Shown: positions 26,675 to 35,920, counted from the first letter of the stretch. The stretch: DNA of 64,000 nt from Planctomycetaceae bacterium (GCA_003233055.1 QIKP01000039.1:79138-143137); one strand, 5' to 3'. Made by a program: numbers and translations. Notes: generated by a model not told the origin, from the sequence alone.

Positions 26675-28753
26675 TTGGCTACGTCTTCCCGCAAGAAAAC
26701 CGTGAATCGCAGCGAGACCAATGGTTCCGCGCCGAAGCGCAAGAAGGTCCAACGCCGCAGCACGGCCCAGGCGATGGCGGCCAGCCAGAAGGAAATCTCG
26801 GTCAGTGAGTTCTTCGCCAAGAACCGCCACCTCCTTGGGTTCGACAATCCCCGCAAGGCACTGCTGACCACCATCAAGGAGGCGGTCGACAACTCGCTCG
26901 ACGCCTGCGAAGAGGCAGGCATCCTTCCCGAGGTTTGGGTTCACATCGAGCAAGCCGGCCCGAACCGCTACAAAGTCGGCATCCAAGACAACGGCCCCGG
27001 CATTCTCAAAAAGCAGATCCCGCTCATCTTTGGCAAGCTCCTCTACGGCTCCAAATTCCACCGCTTGCGCCAAAGCCGCGGGCAACAAGGCATCGGCATC
27101 TCGGCCGCCGGCATGTATGGCGTGCAGACGACCGGCAAACCGGTGAAGATCATCTCCAAAGTCTCCGTTCGGAAGCCGGCGCACTACTACGAAATCCAAA
27201 TCGACACCAAGCGGAACGTCCCCAAGATTCTCAATGGCAAAGGAGAGGGCGTCGACATCCCGCCCGGTGAAAAGGGAGCCGCCTACATCAAAAAACATGG
27301 CATCGAATGGGTCGATCAGCCCCATGGCACGCGCGTGACCATCGAACTCGAAGCAAAGTTTGTGCGCGGGCGCGGCAGCGTTGACGAGTACCTCCAGCAG
27401 ACCGCCATCGCCAATCCACACATCTCGCTCCACTACCTCGACCCCGAGAACTACGAATACGAGTACATGCGGAGCACCGATGTGTTGCCCCCCGAGGCGA
27501 AGGAAATTAAACCGCATCCGTACGGTGTCGAAGTCGGTCGCCTCGCACAAATGATCGAAGAGTCCGACACGATGAGCGTGGCGGAATTCTTTCGCACTCG
27601 GTTTTCACGCATCACGCCAGGCATCGCGAAGAAGTTATGCCAAGGGGCGTCGACTACGATGCGCACCAATATCCGCAAACTCGACCGGACACACGCCGAC
27701 AAAATTCATCAGACGATTCAAACGACCAAAATCTCCCCTCCGACCACCGACTGCATCTGCCCTATTGGAGAAGACCTGATTCTCAAGGGACTGCATCACG
27801 TCGTGCCGGGCGAGTTTTACGCCGCTGCGACGCGGCCCCCTTCGGTCTATCGTGGCAATCCGTTTCAAATTGAAGTCGGCCTTGCCTATGGCGGTGCGGC
27901 GGCAACGCAGAACGTGACCATGGATCTCCTGATGGAACTCTTGGAAGAGACCGACACACGCACCGTCCGGCAATTCCTCATCCACACCTTCAATGGACTG
28001 GGGGGCGATGGGGCTGACAAGATCGTCAAAGCAGCCACCCTCAAGACACGGCAAAACCCGAGAGGACTCAAGCCGAAGGAACGCGAAAAACTGTTCCAGG
28101 CGATGAAAAACGTCAATGTGGCCGAAGGGCAGCAGATGGAGGTCATGCGCTACGCCAATCGTGTGCCGTTGCAGTTCCAGCAATCGGGCTGCGCCGTCAC
28201 GCAAACCGTTCTTGGCACCAACTGGCGAGGCTACGGACTGAGCCAATCACGCGGTGCGATGCCCAAGGGGCCGGTCACACTCATGGTCCACATTGCGAGC
28301 GTTTGGGTGCCGTTCACCAGCGAAAGCAAAGAGGCAATCGCCAGCTACCCTGAAATCCAAAAGGAAATCCGCCTCGGCCTGCAAGCCGTTGGGCGGAAGC
28401 TGGGGATGTTCTTACGCCGCCGCCTGAAAGTCAAGCAACAAAGCGACCGACGCGAAATTTTCATGCGTTACCTCAAGGAAGTCTCCGGCGCAGTGAGCGA
28501 GATCAACGGCGCGCCGAAGGACGAACTGTACGACCAGCTTCTCAAGGTCGCCAAGAAAGTCACCGCCGACGCCGACATGCAAATCGACGACCGAGGCCGA
28601 CGCGTCGAAGACGATCCAACGCAGCTCGACCTTGGCGAGAACACATTGATCGTCGACCCAGCCGACCACGAAGCGGCGATCAATCGGGTAGCGGTGGCGG
28701 ATGAATTGGAGGCGGATGGGGAAGAAGAGCATGAAGAGTACGAGGAGGAGTGA
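26675..28753 (+). CDS. top6B: DNA topoisomerase VI subunit B
   Basis: ATPase subunit of the type IIB topoisomerase that relaxes and decatenates DNA together with subunit A. The GHKL ATP site is clear: N-box [17 protein letters not shown]1 motif [10 protein letters not shown] and G2 motif [15 protein letters not shown] helix-two-turn-helix region and the transducer domain follow ([14 protein letters not shown], then [16 protein letters not shown]), and the C-terminus is very acidic ([14 protein letters not shown]). Length 692 aa fits the archaeal enzyme with an extended tail. The start is TTG at 26675, with GGAG 9 nt upstream. Subunit A follows 0.8 kb later in the same direction. This enzyme is mainly archaeal and plant; bacterial examples are scattered and usually explained by transfer. 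Confidence 0.95.
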   Translation: MATSSRKKTVNRSETNGSAPKRKKVQRRSTAQAMAASQKEISVSEFFAKNRHLLGFDNPRKALLTTIKEAVDNSLDACEEAGILPEVWVHIEQAGPNRYKVGIQDNGPGILKKQIPLIFGKLLYGSKFHRLRQSRGQQGIGISAAGMYGVQTTGKPVKIISKVSVRKPAHYYEIQIDTKRNVPKILNGKGEGVDIPPGEKGAAYIKKHGIEWVDQPHGTRVTIELEAKFVRGRGSVDEYLQQTAIANPHISLHYLDPENYEYEYMRSTDVLPPEAKEIKPHPYGVEVGRLAQMIEESDTMSVAEFFRTRFSRITPGIAKKLCQGASTTMRTNIRKLDRTHADKIHQTIQTTKISPPTTDCICPIGEDLILKGLHHVVPGEFYAAATRPPSVYRGNPFQIEVGLAYGGAAATQNVTMDLLMELLEETDTRTVRQFLIHTFNGLGGDGADKIVKAATLKTRQNPRGLKPKEREKLFQAMKNVNVAEGQQMEVMRYANRVPLQFQQSGCAVTQTVLGTNWRGYGLSQSRGAMPKGPVTLMVHIASVWVPFTSESKEAIASYPEIQKEIRLGLQAVGRKLGMFLRRRLKVKQQSDRREIFMRYLKEVSGAVSEINGAPKDELYDQLLKVAKKVTADADMQIDDRGRRVEDDPTQLDLGENTLIVDPADHEAAINRVAVADELEADGEEEHEEYEEE

Positions 28754-28834
28754 GCAGGAATTGTTGGCATCCAACGTGGGAATCGGATAAGATAGGCATG
28801 GAGTTTTGTTCCCAGGAAAGCAGGAGTAAACGTG

Positions 28835-29005
28835 ATGAAATGCATTACGATTGATAAAGAGCTTCTGGAGCGATCCGATGATTTCTCGGACGACATCGAA
28901 CTATGCGATAGCGCTGAAAATGTCATTGCAAAAGTGCAGCGATCGACTCCATGGAACGACCCCGACAATTGGATTCAACTAACGCCAGAGTTGAGCGATG
29001 ATTAG
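28835..29005 (+). CDS. Small acidic ORF in the topoisomerase VI cargo region
   Basis: A 56 aa product, beginning MKCITIDKELLERSDDFSDD and ending with NWIQLTPELSDD; strongly acidic. A good ribosome site (AGGAG at 28822-28826) lies 8 nt before the ATG. It lies between the topoisomerase subunits and upstream of the 134 aa ORF. It might be an antitoxin-like or immunity-type partner of the next gene, but that is only a guess from size, charge and position. Confidence 0.55.
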   Translation: MKCITIDKELLERSDDFSDDIELCDSAENVIAKVQRSTPWNDPDNWIQLTPELSDD

Positions 29006-29051
29006 TGTTCTCGAAACTGTTCGGTCGCCTTTGGAATGCGAGCGAAGAGTC

Positions 29052-29065
29052 TCACGCGAAGGCGC
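29052..29065. repeat. Left inverted-repeat arm flanking cargo ORF
   Basis: TCACGCGAAGGCGC is the complement, with one mismatch, of GCGCCTTTGCGTGA at 29507-29520. The pair brackets the 29087-29491 gene. Both resemble the ctttgcgcctttgcgtgag stretch inside the repeat at 58990-59015. Confidence 0.7.
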
Positions 29066-29086
29066 AAAAAAGAATTGGGGAGTTTC

Positions 29087-29491
29087 ATGGGTGCTGACAA
29101 TCGGCATTTCATCGGATATCACAACACCGAGAAAATGGGGCGGCCACTCGAGCCGGCCACTGCGTCGCGAGTGCTCACCAACAAGTCAACAAAGCGATTC
29201 GAGGGCCACCTTATCTGGATGATCGCCGGAGAAGGTTCGAAGCCAAGGAAATACTCTTTGTGCAGCCTCTTTCGCGTGACCGAAACGGGCGACACAGGCG
29301 ACGACTCGCTGAGACACTTTGCGCAAGGGCAAGGAACATGTTTCGATCCCCCTATCGCCCTCACGTCACTGGACTGGTTCGACGACCTGAGAAAGGCGAT
29401 GAATAGTTTTCAGTTCGGCGTATCGGAACTCAAGGAGGAAAAGCTGATCGAAAAACTCGTCACCATCGCGAATGTGGAAGCGCTGCCGTAA
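29087..29491 (+). CDS. Hypothetical protein between topoisomerase VI subunits
   Basis: A 134 aa product starting MGADNRHFIGYHNTEKMGR, with HLIWMIAGEGSKPRKYSLCS, FDPPIALTSLDWFDDLRKAM and a helical C-terminus. No family recognised; the mixed alpha/beta pattern and many Gly, Trp and His look like a folded enzyme or binding domain. ATG at 29087 is chosen for its GGGGAG ribosome site 7 nt upstream. It is bracketed by inverted repeats at 29052 and 29507, suggesting it arrived as a unit in the topoisomerase operon. Confidence 0.7.
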   Translation: MGADNRHFIGYHNTEKMGRPLEPATASRVLTNKSTKRFEGHLIWMIAGEGSKPRKYSLCSLFRVTETGDTGDDSLRHFAQGQGTCFDPPIALTSLDWFDDLRKAMNSFQFGVSELKEEKLIEKLVTIANVEALP

Positions 29492-29506
29492 CGTCTCTGC
29501 GACTCC

Positions 29507-29520
29507 GCGCCTTTGCGTGA
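29507..29520. repeat. Right inverted-repeat arm flanking cargo ORF
   Basis: GCGCCTTTGCGTGA, the partner of the arm at 29052-29065. It lies 16 nt past the cargo gene's stop and 25 nt before the subunit A start. Confidence 0.7.
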
Positions 29521-29544
29521 AACAAAATCACAAACCAAACCATC

Positions 29545-30702
29545 ATGCCTCAAAAACGCCCCTCGAAAATCGTTCGTGCTCCCAAAAAGCCGGTCAAACT
29601 CTCGCCTCGTGACAAGAAGACCATGGCGTCGCTGGTGGGGCTAGCCGACGGGGTCGTCAAGGCGGCCAAGGGGCGGCGCGATCCTTATGTCGATATCCCC
29701 AGCCGGACCCTCTCCAACGTCCGCTACTCCGCCCGCAAGCGGATCATCGAAATGGGGAACGGCAAAAACCGCCGGCAACTGTTCGACCTCTCCCAGGCGA
29801 AGTCCTACATGCGGACCATGCTGGTCGCCAGCGGCTGCAAGCAACTGCTCGACCAAGGCAAGACAACCAGCCTTCGAGGTCTCTATTACATGCTCAAGCA
29901 TACGATTGAGAAGACCAAGGAAAACACGTTCGACGAACAGAACGAGTGCGATACCATCATTGAAGACGTCGAAGTGCTGCTCACATCGATTCGCGAGGAG
30001 CTGCATCTGTATGCCGAAAATCGTGGGGCAATGGTCGGCAACATCACGCTCATCGATCGGGGCGATACGATCAATTGCAGCCGGATGGGGTCGGGAGGCT
30101 ATGCGATCCCGTCCATTGTTGAGCCCGAGGTGATTGAACTCGACCGCAAGAAGTGCGACGCCAAGTTCATCTTGCATGTTGAAAAAGGAACGGTCTGGCA
30201 GCGATTCAACGAAGATCGGTTCTGGGAGATTCACAACTGCATCCTTACCCACGGCGCGGGCCAGCCGCCGCGCGGCGTGCGACGAATGCTCAACCGGCTG
30301 CACCATGAGCTGAAGCTGCCAGTCTACTGCGTCTTGGATAACGATCCGTGGGGATACTACATCTACAGTGTCATCAAACAAGGCTCGATTAACCTCGCGT
30401 TTGAGTCGGGCCGGATGGCGATTCCTGAAGCGAAGTACCTCGGCCTGCGGAGCATCGACTACGATCGGTGCGACTTGGCCGAGAGTGTGAAAATTGCGCT
30501 GACCGATACCGATCGCAAGCGGGCCAAGCAGATTGGCAAATACCCTTGGTTCGAGAAAAAACCAAAGTGGCAAACGGAAATCAAGCGAATGCTAAAAAAC
30601 GACTTTAAGCTGGAAGTCGAATCACTCATCTCGAAGGACATCAGCTACGTCACGGAGGTTTACGTACCCGAACGGCTTGAGGCGCAAGATTGGCTCGATT
30701 GA
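29545..30702 (+). CDS. top6A: DNA topoisomerase VI subunit A (Spo11-like)
   Basis: DNA-cleaving subunit of topoisomerase VI. The catalytic tyrosine lies in SLRGLYYMLKHTI (Tyr114 or Tyr115) of the winged-helix 5Y-CAP domain. The Toprim domain has Glu213 in HVEKGTVWQRF and the DxD pair Asp265/Asp267 in VYCVLDNDPWGYY, with GAGQPPRGVRRML before it. Length 385 aa is normal and no residue seems missing. The basic N-terminus (KIVRAPKKPVKLSPRDKK) may bind DNA. Subunit B is encoded 0.8 kb upstream in the same orientation, so the two probably share a transcript despite the inserted ORFs. Confidence 0.95.
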   Translation: MPQKRPSKIVRAPKKPVKLSPRDKKTMASLVGLADGVVKAAKGRRDPYVDIPSRTLSNVRYSARKRIIEMGNGKNRRQLFDLSQAKSYMRTMLVASGCKQLLDQGKTTSLRGLYYMLKHTIEKTKENTFDEQNECDTIIEDVEVLLTSIREELHLYAENRGAMVGNITLIDRGDTINCSRMGSGGYAIPSIVEPEVIELDRKKCDAKFILHVEKGTVWQRFNEDRFWEIHNCILTHGAGQPPRGVRRMLNRLHHELKLPVYCVLDNDPWGYYIYSVIKQGSINLAFESGRMAIPEAKYLGLRSIDYDRCDLAESVKIALTDTDRKRAKQIGKYPWFEKKPKWQTEIKRMLKNDFKLEVESLISKDISYVTEVYVPERLEAQDWLD

Positions 30703-31210
30703 GGCTTGTTACCCAGCTGCGGAAGAACTGGTTAGAATGAAGAGCTGATCCACCCAAGGCACTCCGGCACGTGAAGATCGGTCTGAACTGCGTCTATTTC
30801 GGGATTTGCGGGCTGCTCTCACAGCGATCTCGGCGCCCATTCTATCCCGCTTCCTTTTCCCTCAAGGAGCTGATGCCCACCTCGCGGGCGTCGCCTTCGC
30901 CCTCATAGCGCCAGCGATGACGCTAATTTGGTAGGCGAGTTATTCTGTACCACCATACCGCGCGAATCAGATGGCAAAACGCTGGCGATTGCGGCGGCGA
31001 CTCTGCCGATTAAAAAGCCTGCAGCCAGCTCCGCTGACTTTGCCGAGTAGGCAAATCAAGCCGTGTGCTACCTTCATGAATGTTCTGTAAATCGTGCCGG
31101 CTCATGTAGCCGGCATCCCCGATTTTCGGTACGATCAGTTGAGTTCGCCCCGACTCTGCTACGCCTGCTGATCCTCCCCATCCGCATCTTCCTAACGACT
31201 TGCATTTTTT
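30703..31210. other. 508-nt intergenic region with hairpin
   Basis: No gene is supported. A perfect hairpin, TGCCGGCT-CATGT-AGCCGGCA, lies at 31095-31115 and could act as a terminator or regulatory stem upstream of the GH57 gene. No T-tract follows it. Confidence 0.6.
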
Positions 31211-33400
31211 ATGAGTTCTTCGCTTCGGCTCCTCCTGATCCTGCACAACCATCAGCCGATCGGCAACTTTGATGGCGTTTTTGAGCAGGCGTACCAAGAT
31301 AGTTACCTGCCTTTCCTCGACGTCTTCGAGCCTTACGAGTCACTTCGCATCGCGCTGCACACGAGCGGATCGCTCATGGAATGGCTCGACGCAAACCACC
31401 CAGAGTACGTCAACCGACTTGCAGCATTGGTGGCGGCAGGGCGGCTCGAAATCATCGGCGGGGCTTACTACGAGCCGATCCTGACGATGATCCCCCCCCG
31501 CGATCGGGTGGGGCAGATCACTTCCTACACGAAGTGGCTTAACCAGCGACTCGGTGCGGACGTGCAGGGGATGTGGATGCCGGAACGGGTTTGGGAACAA
31601 TCGCTCACCAGCGACCTTGCGACCGCGGGGATTCGTTACACGGTGCTGGACGACTTCCATTTCAAGAATGCCGGCTGGAGCGAAGACCAACTCCATGGCT
31701 ACTACACGACCGAAAACGAGGGGAAGCTCCTGAGCGTTTTGCCCGGCAGCGAGCGGCTCCGGTACACGATTCCATTCGCCGAGCCCCACGAGACGATCGA
31801 CTATCTCCGTGGCATCGCCGAAGCACAGTCCAATGCGATCGTGGCCTTTGGCGACGATGGAGAGAAGCTCGGCACGTGGCCCGACACGCACACGCATGTC
31901 TACGAGAATGGCTGGCTCCGGCGGTTCTTCGACGCCTTGGTGGAAAATGGTGATTGGCTTCACGTCACGACGCCAAGTGAGGCGCTCGCGTCGGTGGCCC
32001 CTCTCGGGAAAATCTACATCCCGGAGGCAAGCTACCGTGAGATGACCGAATGGTCTCTCCCTGCTAAACAACAAGAGCGGTTCGAGGAAGTGAAGCACCA
32101 GTACGCTGGCGAGAATCTCTGGGAGCCGGTGACACCCTTCGTACGTGGCGGGTTCTGGAGAAACTTCAAGGTGAAGTATCCCGAGACGGACGAAATGTAC
32201 TCGCGGATGATGATGGTCAGCCAGCGTCTGGAGGAACTCCGTGAGGCAGGCGAGCAAAGCCCTCTCCTCGACGAGGCTCAAACCGAGCTCTATCGCGGGC
32301 AGTGCAATTGTAGCTATTGGCACGGGGCGTTTGGCGGCGTTTACCTGCCCCACCTTCGCAATGCCATTTACCAGCACTTAATCGCCGCTGAAAATCTCCT
32401 CGACGAGTATCAGGGCCGAGGCGTCGAGGCGGAGGGATGGGTGGAGCTCGATGCGGCGGACTACAACCTTGATGGCCGGCAAGAGATTCGGCTCGCGAGC
32501 AATCGGCTTGTCGCGCTCGCCGCTCCAGCACGTGGCGGGTCACTCTACGAACTCGACGTTCGATCCATCTGCCACAACCTGCTCGCCACGCTCGCCCGCC
32601 GGCCCGAAGCGTACCACCGCAAGGTGCTTGCCGGTCCGACCGAAAATAACTCGGATATGTCGAGCATCCACGACCGGGTCGTTTTTAAGCAGGAGGGTCT
32701 CGACAAAGAGGTCGTTTACGATAGCTACCTCCGCAAGAGCCTCGTCGATCACTTCTTTGATCTCGACGTGTCGCTCGACGCGATCACAACAGGCGAGTAC
32801 CGTGAGCAGGGCGACTTTGTCTCGGGGCAATTCGATGCCAAGCTACGGCGAAGCCCCGACCGGATGCAACTGATGATGTCGCGCGATGGCCATGTCGACG
32901 GTTCGCCAATCCGGCTCACGAAGGGCATCACGCTTGAAAAAGGGGGCAGCGAGCTGGAAGTCGCCTACCTCATTGAGGGCCTTCCAAACGATCAGCCCTT
33001 CCATTTCGGCGTCGAATTCAACTTTGCCGGCCTTCCAGCCGGCGCGGACGACCGGTACTTTCACCAGGGCGATGGACAATCGATCGGCCAGCTTGGCGAA
33101 CGCCTTGATCGGATGGATATCGAACGCCTTCACCTGACCGACGAGTGGCTCGGCATCGACTGCGGACTCTCCGTCGATCGGCCGACTTCGATCTGGACCT
33201 TCCCCGTCGCCACGGTCAGCCAATCGGAAGGGGGTTTTGAGTTAGTCCACCAATCGGTGGTCCTCCTTCCCCACTGGATCCTGCAAGCTGACGAGCAAGG
33301 CCGCTGGAGTGTCAAGATCCGCCTGTCGATCGACACCTCCATGGCCGAAGAGCGGAGGAACGAATCGAAGGAGCCGTTGGCGGTAGGGAGTGGGCAGTAG
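31211..33400 (+). CDS. Glycoside hydrolase family 57 alpha-amylase / 4-alpha-glucanotransferase
   Basis: Acts on alpha-1,4-glucans by a retaining mechanism. The 729 aa product has the five GH57 regions: HNHQP (residues 12-16), GAYYEP (84-89), the nucleophile segment MWMPERVWE with Glu125, the acid/base segment AFGDDGEKLG with Asp215/216, and the later THTHVYENGWL. After the barrel come the DUF1925 and DUF1926 beta domains found in 4-alpha-glucanotransferases (VELDAADYNLDGRQEIRLAS and later). There is no signal peptide, so it is probably cytoplasmic glycogen or maltodextrin metabolism. glgC lies 16 kb away. Its stop lies at the edge of a dispersed repeat at 33391-33442. Confidence 0.92.
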   Translation: MSSSLRLLLILHNHQPIGNFDGVFEQAYQDSYLPFLDVFEPYESLRIALHTSGSLMEWLDANHPEYVNRLAALVAAGRLEIIGGAYYEPILTMIPPRDRVGQITSYTKWLNQRLGADVQGMWMPERVWEQSLTSDLATAGIRYTVLDDFHFKNAGWSEDQLHGYYTTENEGKLLSVLPGSERLRYTIPFAEPHETIDYLRGIAEAQSNAIVAFGDDGEKLGTWPDTHTHVYENGWLRRFFDALVENGDWLHVTTPSEALASVAPLGKIYIPEASYREMTEWSLPAKQQERFEEVKHQYAGENLWEPVTPFVRGGFWRNFKVKYPETDEMYSRMMMVSQRLEELREAGEQSPLLDEAQTELYRGQCNCSYWHGAFGGVYLPHLRNAIYQHLIAAENLLDEYQGRGVEAEGWVELDAADYNLDGRQEIRLASNRLVALAAPARGGSLYELDVRSICHNLLATLARRPEAYHRKVLAGPTENNSDMSSIHDRVVFKQEGLDKEVVYDSYLRKSLVDHFFDLDVSLDAITTGEYREQGDFVSGQFDAKLRRSPDRMQLMMSRDGHVDGSPIRLTKGITLEKGGSELEVAYLIEGLPNDQPFHFGVEFNFAGLPAGADDRYFHQGDGQSIGQLGERLDRMDIERLHLTDEWLGIDCGLSVDRPTSIWTFPVATVSQSEGGFELVHQSVVLLPHWILQADEQGRWSVKIRLSIDTSMAEERRNESKEPLAVGSGQ

Positions 33401-33442
33401 CCGACGAGCACCCTTTACCCGCCTTGGTTAGCCTCTTCGGAA
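33391..33442. repeat. Dispersed CCGACGAG...CTCGTCGG-type repeat (copy 1)
   Basis: The text GGGCAGTAGCCGACGAG followed by CACCC, TTACCCGCCTTGGTTAG and a CTCTTCGG right arm resembles the copies near 35028-35078, 55174-55195 and 59294-59335. It overlaps the stop codons of the convergent GH57 and bioD genes. Confidence 0.7.
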
Positions 33443-34158
33443 GGGAACCATCGCGTTACTGGCTCGCTGAAACGCCCGTGCCATGACAGATCCCCCAACA
33501 GCGGTACCCGAAGATGCTCGCGCAGTTGGTCGGCATTGCTGGCGAGGCTTGCGTCATCGTCCGCCTCGGTGACCTGATTGAGGACGACTCCCGCCACTTC
33601 AAGGCCTTCGCCGAAGACGCTTGCGGTAATAAGGGTTTGTAGCGTGTCATTAATCACACCGAGACGATTTGCGGCGACAACCACTAGCGGGAAGCCGAGG
33701 TCGGCGGCCAAATCGGCGTTGAAATCCTCCTCCGAGATCGGCGACATCAATCCGCCCGCCCCCTCGACCAATACGACATCGAACGCGTCGAGCCACGGCT
33801 CGATACCGGTGCGCAGAAGCTTTGCGTCGACCTGCCGGCCTTCCAGTCGAGCCGCGACGTTCGGCGCAACGGGGGCGACAAATTTCTGTGGGCAGACCTG
33901 CTCCTGAGTCAGCGGCCGGCCGGCCGCTTCCCAGAGCCTAGCGGCATCGTCGGAGACAAGGTGGGGCCCTTCCCCCACCTGACATCCGCTTGCGACCGGC
34001 TTGTAAACACCGACTCGCTTGCCTGCGGCGGTGAGATCTTGCGCCATCCGTGCCGCAATGTACGTCTTGCCGACCTCGGTGCCCGTGCCCGTGATGAAGA
34101 ATCCGGATGCCATGCTTTGCTCATTATTTTTTGGTGCATCAACGATCGTTACGGTCAT
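33415..34158 (-). CDS. bioD: ATP-dependent dethiobiotin synthetase
   Basis: Closes the ureido ring of biotin from 7,8-diaminopelargonate, CO2 and ATP. The P-loop is GTGTEVGKTYI (about residues 24-34), then the KPVASG substrate loop (about 53-58), the Mg site EGAGG (about 131-135) and NRLGVINDTLQT. Length 247 aa is slightly over average because of an N-terminal extension of about 15 residues before MASGFFITGTG. ATG at 34158 is kept because it overlaps the upstream gene's TGA (ATGA), so translation is coupled. The last residues run into a dispersed repeat. bioF is present at 9.2 kb. Confidence 0.93.
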   Translation of the reverse strand: MTVTIVDAPKNNEQSMASGFFITGTGTEVGKTYIAARMAQDLTAAGKRVGVYKPVASGCQVGEGPHLVSDDAARLWEAAGRPLTQEQVCPQKFVAPVAPNVAARLEGRQVDAKLLRTGIEPWLDAFDVVLVEGAGGLMSPISEEDFNADLAADLGFPLVVVAANRLGVINDTLQTLITASVFGEGLEVAGVVLNQVTEADDDASLASNADQLREHLRVPLLGDLSWHGRFSEPVTRWFPSEEANQGG

Positions 34159-35009
34159 ACGCCCAAAAACTCTTCGGCAAGTTCACGTAGCGGCGCGCGG
34201 TCGAACTCCAAGCCGGTCCATGATTCGAGCGTCAGGGCGTTTTCTCTAGCAGCCAAGTCGACACCGTCGATTCCCGTCGCGCCAAATTCTGCAGCAAATT
34301 TAAGAAAACCTGTCGGCGAACCGCGAAGCCGCGTGTCGACGAAGGTCATTCGCTGGCTAGCCGACTCCGGGTCGATCACCAGTCGAGGTGGCGCATCCCC
34401 CTCCGCGGGGGCAAACACCACTAAACGGACTCCCTGAGGCACCTCGACCCTGTTGCTGTTCGTCAGCAGCAACGCGACTTGTGTCTGCTCTCCGTCGTCA
34501 GCGATCTCCGCAGCCAATTCGGCAAGCTGGTCTTCCTCTTTCTCTTCCCCCACCACATGCAAAAGGGACGCCTCGGAAGCCGATACGGCTGCCGCTATCG
34601 AGCGGGCGTTCTGCCCGGCGCCAATCACCACGACTTCCATTCCAGCGATGGCTTCGACTCCCCCCATCGCCTCTACCAACGCGGCACCGTAGGTGTCGTC
34701 CCCCATGAGCTGTCCATCGTGCATCGTCAGGCAATTGGCGGAGCCCGCTCGCCGGGAGCGTGGCGTCACCGCCCCAACCAAGTCCACGGCCGGCGTGCGA
34801 AACGGGTCGGCTAGCTTCACGCCACGAAACCCCAGAATCTCTAGGCCGGCGAGCGCCGTAGCCAGATCCTCCAGCGGAACCTCGAACGACGAAAACCGCC
34901 ACTCCAATTCCGCCTGCGCGAGCGCCTGCTCCAACATGTAGTGCGTCGGATCCCCCGCCACCGACTCGGCGAGATAGCAACATTTTTCGTTGAGCAAAGG
35001 ACTCGACAC
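34155..35009 (-). CDS. Shikimate dehydrogenase-like protein lacking catalytic Lys and Asp
   Basis: The fold follows AroE: an N-terminal substrate domain (VAGDPTHYMLEQALAQAELE and LEILGFRGVKLADP) and a Rossmann domain (VVVIGAGQNARSIAAAV). The family NVTxPxK lysine is replaced (KLADPFR, Arg71) and the NTD aspartate is Tyr107 in GDDTYG. Both residues form the catalytic dyad, so shikimate oxidation is unlikely. The N-terminus is uncertain: I use GTG at 35009, and the frame is open to 35249. It is coupled to bioD by ATGA. It may have acquired a different substrate or a regulatory role. Confidence 0.75.
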   Translation of the reverse strand: MSSPLLNEKCCYLAESVAGDPTHYMLEQALAQAELEWRFSSFEVPLEDLATALAGLEILGFRGVKLADPFRTPAVDLVGAVTPRSRRAGSANCLTMHDGQLMGDDTYGAALVEAMGGVEAIAGMEVVVIGAGQNARSIAAAVSASEASLLHVVGEEKEEDQLAELAAEIADDGEQTQVALLLTNSNRVEVPQGVRLVVFAPAEGDAPPRLVIDPESASQRMTFVDTRLRGSPTGFLKFAAEFGATGIDGVDLAARENALTLESWTGLEFDRAPLRELAEEFLGV

Positions 35010-35027
35010 ACGGAAACCTGTTAGGCA

Positions 35028-35078
35028 ATAGGCAACGGGCACCCTCTCCCCTCCTTGGTTGGGTCCGTCGGAGGAATA
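35028..35078. repeat. Dispersed repeat related to 33391-33442
   Basis: GGCAATAGGCAACGGGCACCC, then TCTCCCCTCCTTGGTTGGG and TCCGTCGGAGG, aligns with the copy at 33391-33442 (CACCC, TTACCCGCCTTGGTTAG, TTCGGAAG). Two copies flank the bioD / shikimate-dehydrogenase-like pair. Confidence 0.6.
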
Positions 35079-35110
35079 CGCTATTCTTACTGGGATTCCC
35101 GCCCGTTGCA

Positions 35111-35920
35111 ATGTTGGTCTCCTATCGACTGGACATTTTCGTGATACGCTCCGATGCCCCCGTTCCCGATATCTCCTCGAATTCCCCTTGGCATTTCGGT
35201 CCGATGACCTGCTCTGTCGTGGCCCTATTCGTCGTGGCCGATCTAGCACTCCTCGCAGGGCAGCTCGCTTCTTCGCCCGTTTATCGAGCGGCGATTATTG
35301 GGCTCGCCTTCGGCCAAGTGGGGGCTGCGGTCACTTGGGCCATGGCTCCTGGAAAGGGGCGTCGATGGAAGAAGCTGCTCGGGGCCTTCTTCACCGCCGC
35401 CGCCATCGGGGGCTGGCTTTCGATCGCGGCAGGAGCCTCCGTCGAGCCCTCTCAGGCACCCCTGTTCGTGACGATCTTCCTCACCCATGCGATTTTGACG
35501 GCTTTACTGATCGGCGTGTGGAAGAGGGCCAAGGCTTGGTACTACCGCCAAGCCACCTCGATCCCTCGATTTGGAGTGATGCATTTACTGGTGATCATGT
35601 CTCTCGTGGCACTCGCATCGACCGTCGTTCGTAGAGCACTACCTGAATTGGAAAAAATCAATTTCAACCTCGTCGTTGCGGCAATCGCGCAGAGCGCGCT
35701 GCTTGCGCTGCTCGCGTCGGAACTCCTGCTGGCACGGCGGACCACGCTAGGGACCTTCTCGGTGTTCCTCCTCGGAGCAGCCCTGTTAACGGCTCTTGCG
35801 AACGGGATCGCGGGCGATTTCGAGGAATACGCTTCTATCCATACGGTCCAAGTGGGAGTCCTCGCCTTAGCCGTCATCTTGCCACAACTTGACGCACGGC
35901 CCTCGTGGCGGCCCGGCTAG
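35111..35920 (+). CDS. Polytopic membrane protein of unknown function
   Basis: A 269 aa product with about seven transmembrane helices: VALFVVADLALLAGQLA, AAIIGLAFGQVGAAVTWAM, LLGAFFTAAAIGGWLSIA, LFVTIFLTHAILTALLIGVW, FGVMHLLVIMSLVALAST, VVAAIAQSALLALLASEL and FSVFLLGAALLTALANGI. No motif recognised. The start may be later (MTCSVV at 35204), because the first 31 residues are hydrophilic and unusual. Its 3' end overlaps the convergent methyltransferase stop by a few bases and includes GTGGCGGCCCGGCTA, a fragment also seen at 9127-9141. Confidence 0.65.
   Translation: MLVSYRLDIFVIRSDAPVPDISSNSPWHFGPMTCSVVALFVVADLALLAGQLASSPVYRAAIIGLAFGQVGAAVTWAMAPGKGRRWKKLLGAFFTAAAIGGWLSIAAGASVEPSQAPLFVTIFLTHAILTALLIGVWKRAKAWYYRQATSIPRFGVMHLLVIMSLVALASTVVRRALPELEKINFNLVVAAIAQSALLALLASELLLARRTTLGTFSVFLLGAALLTALANGIAGDFEEYASIHTVQVGVLALAVILPQLDARPSWRPG

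Noticed and set aside
26645..27550. Long open frame antisense to top6B (301 codons)
   Set aside because: It mirrors the codon structure of the well-supported top6B gene on the other strand, with no recognisable motif or ribosome site.
29641..30573. Open frame antisense to top6A
   Set aside because: No motif; the sense strand has all catalytic residues of topoisomerase VI A.
31340..32377. Open frame antisense to the GH57 gene
   Set aside because: Mirror ORF of a high-GC gene with no start signal.
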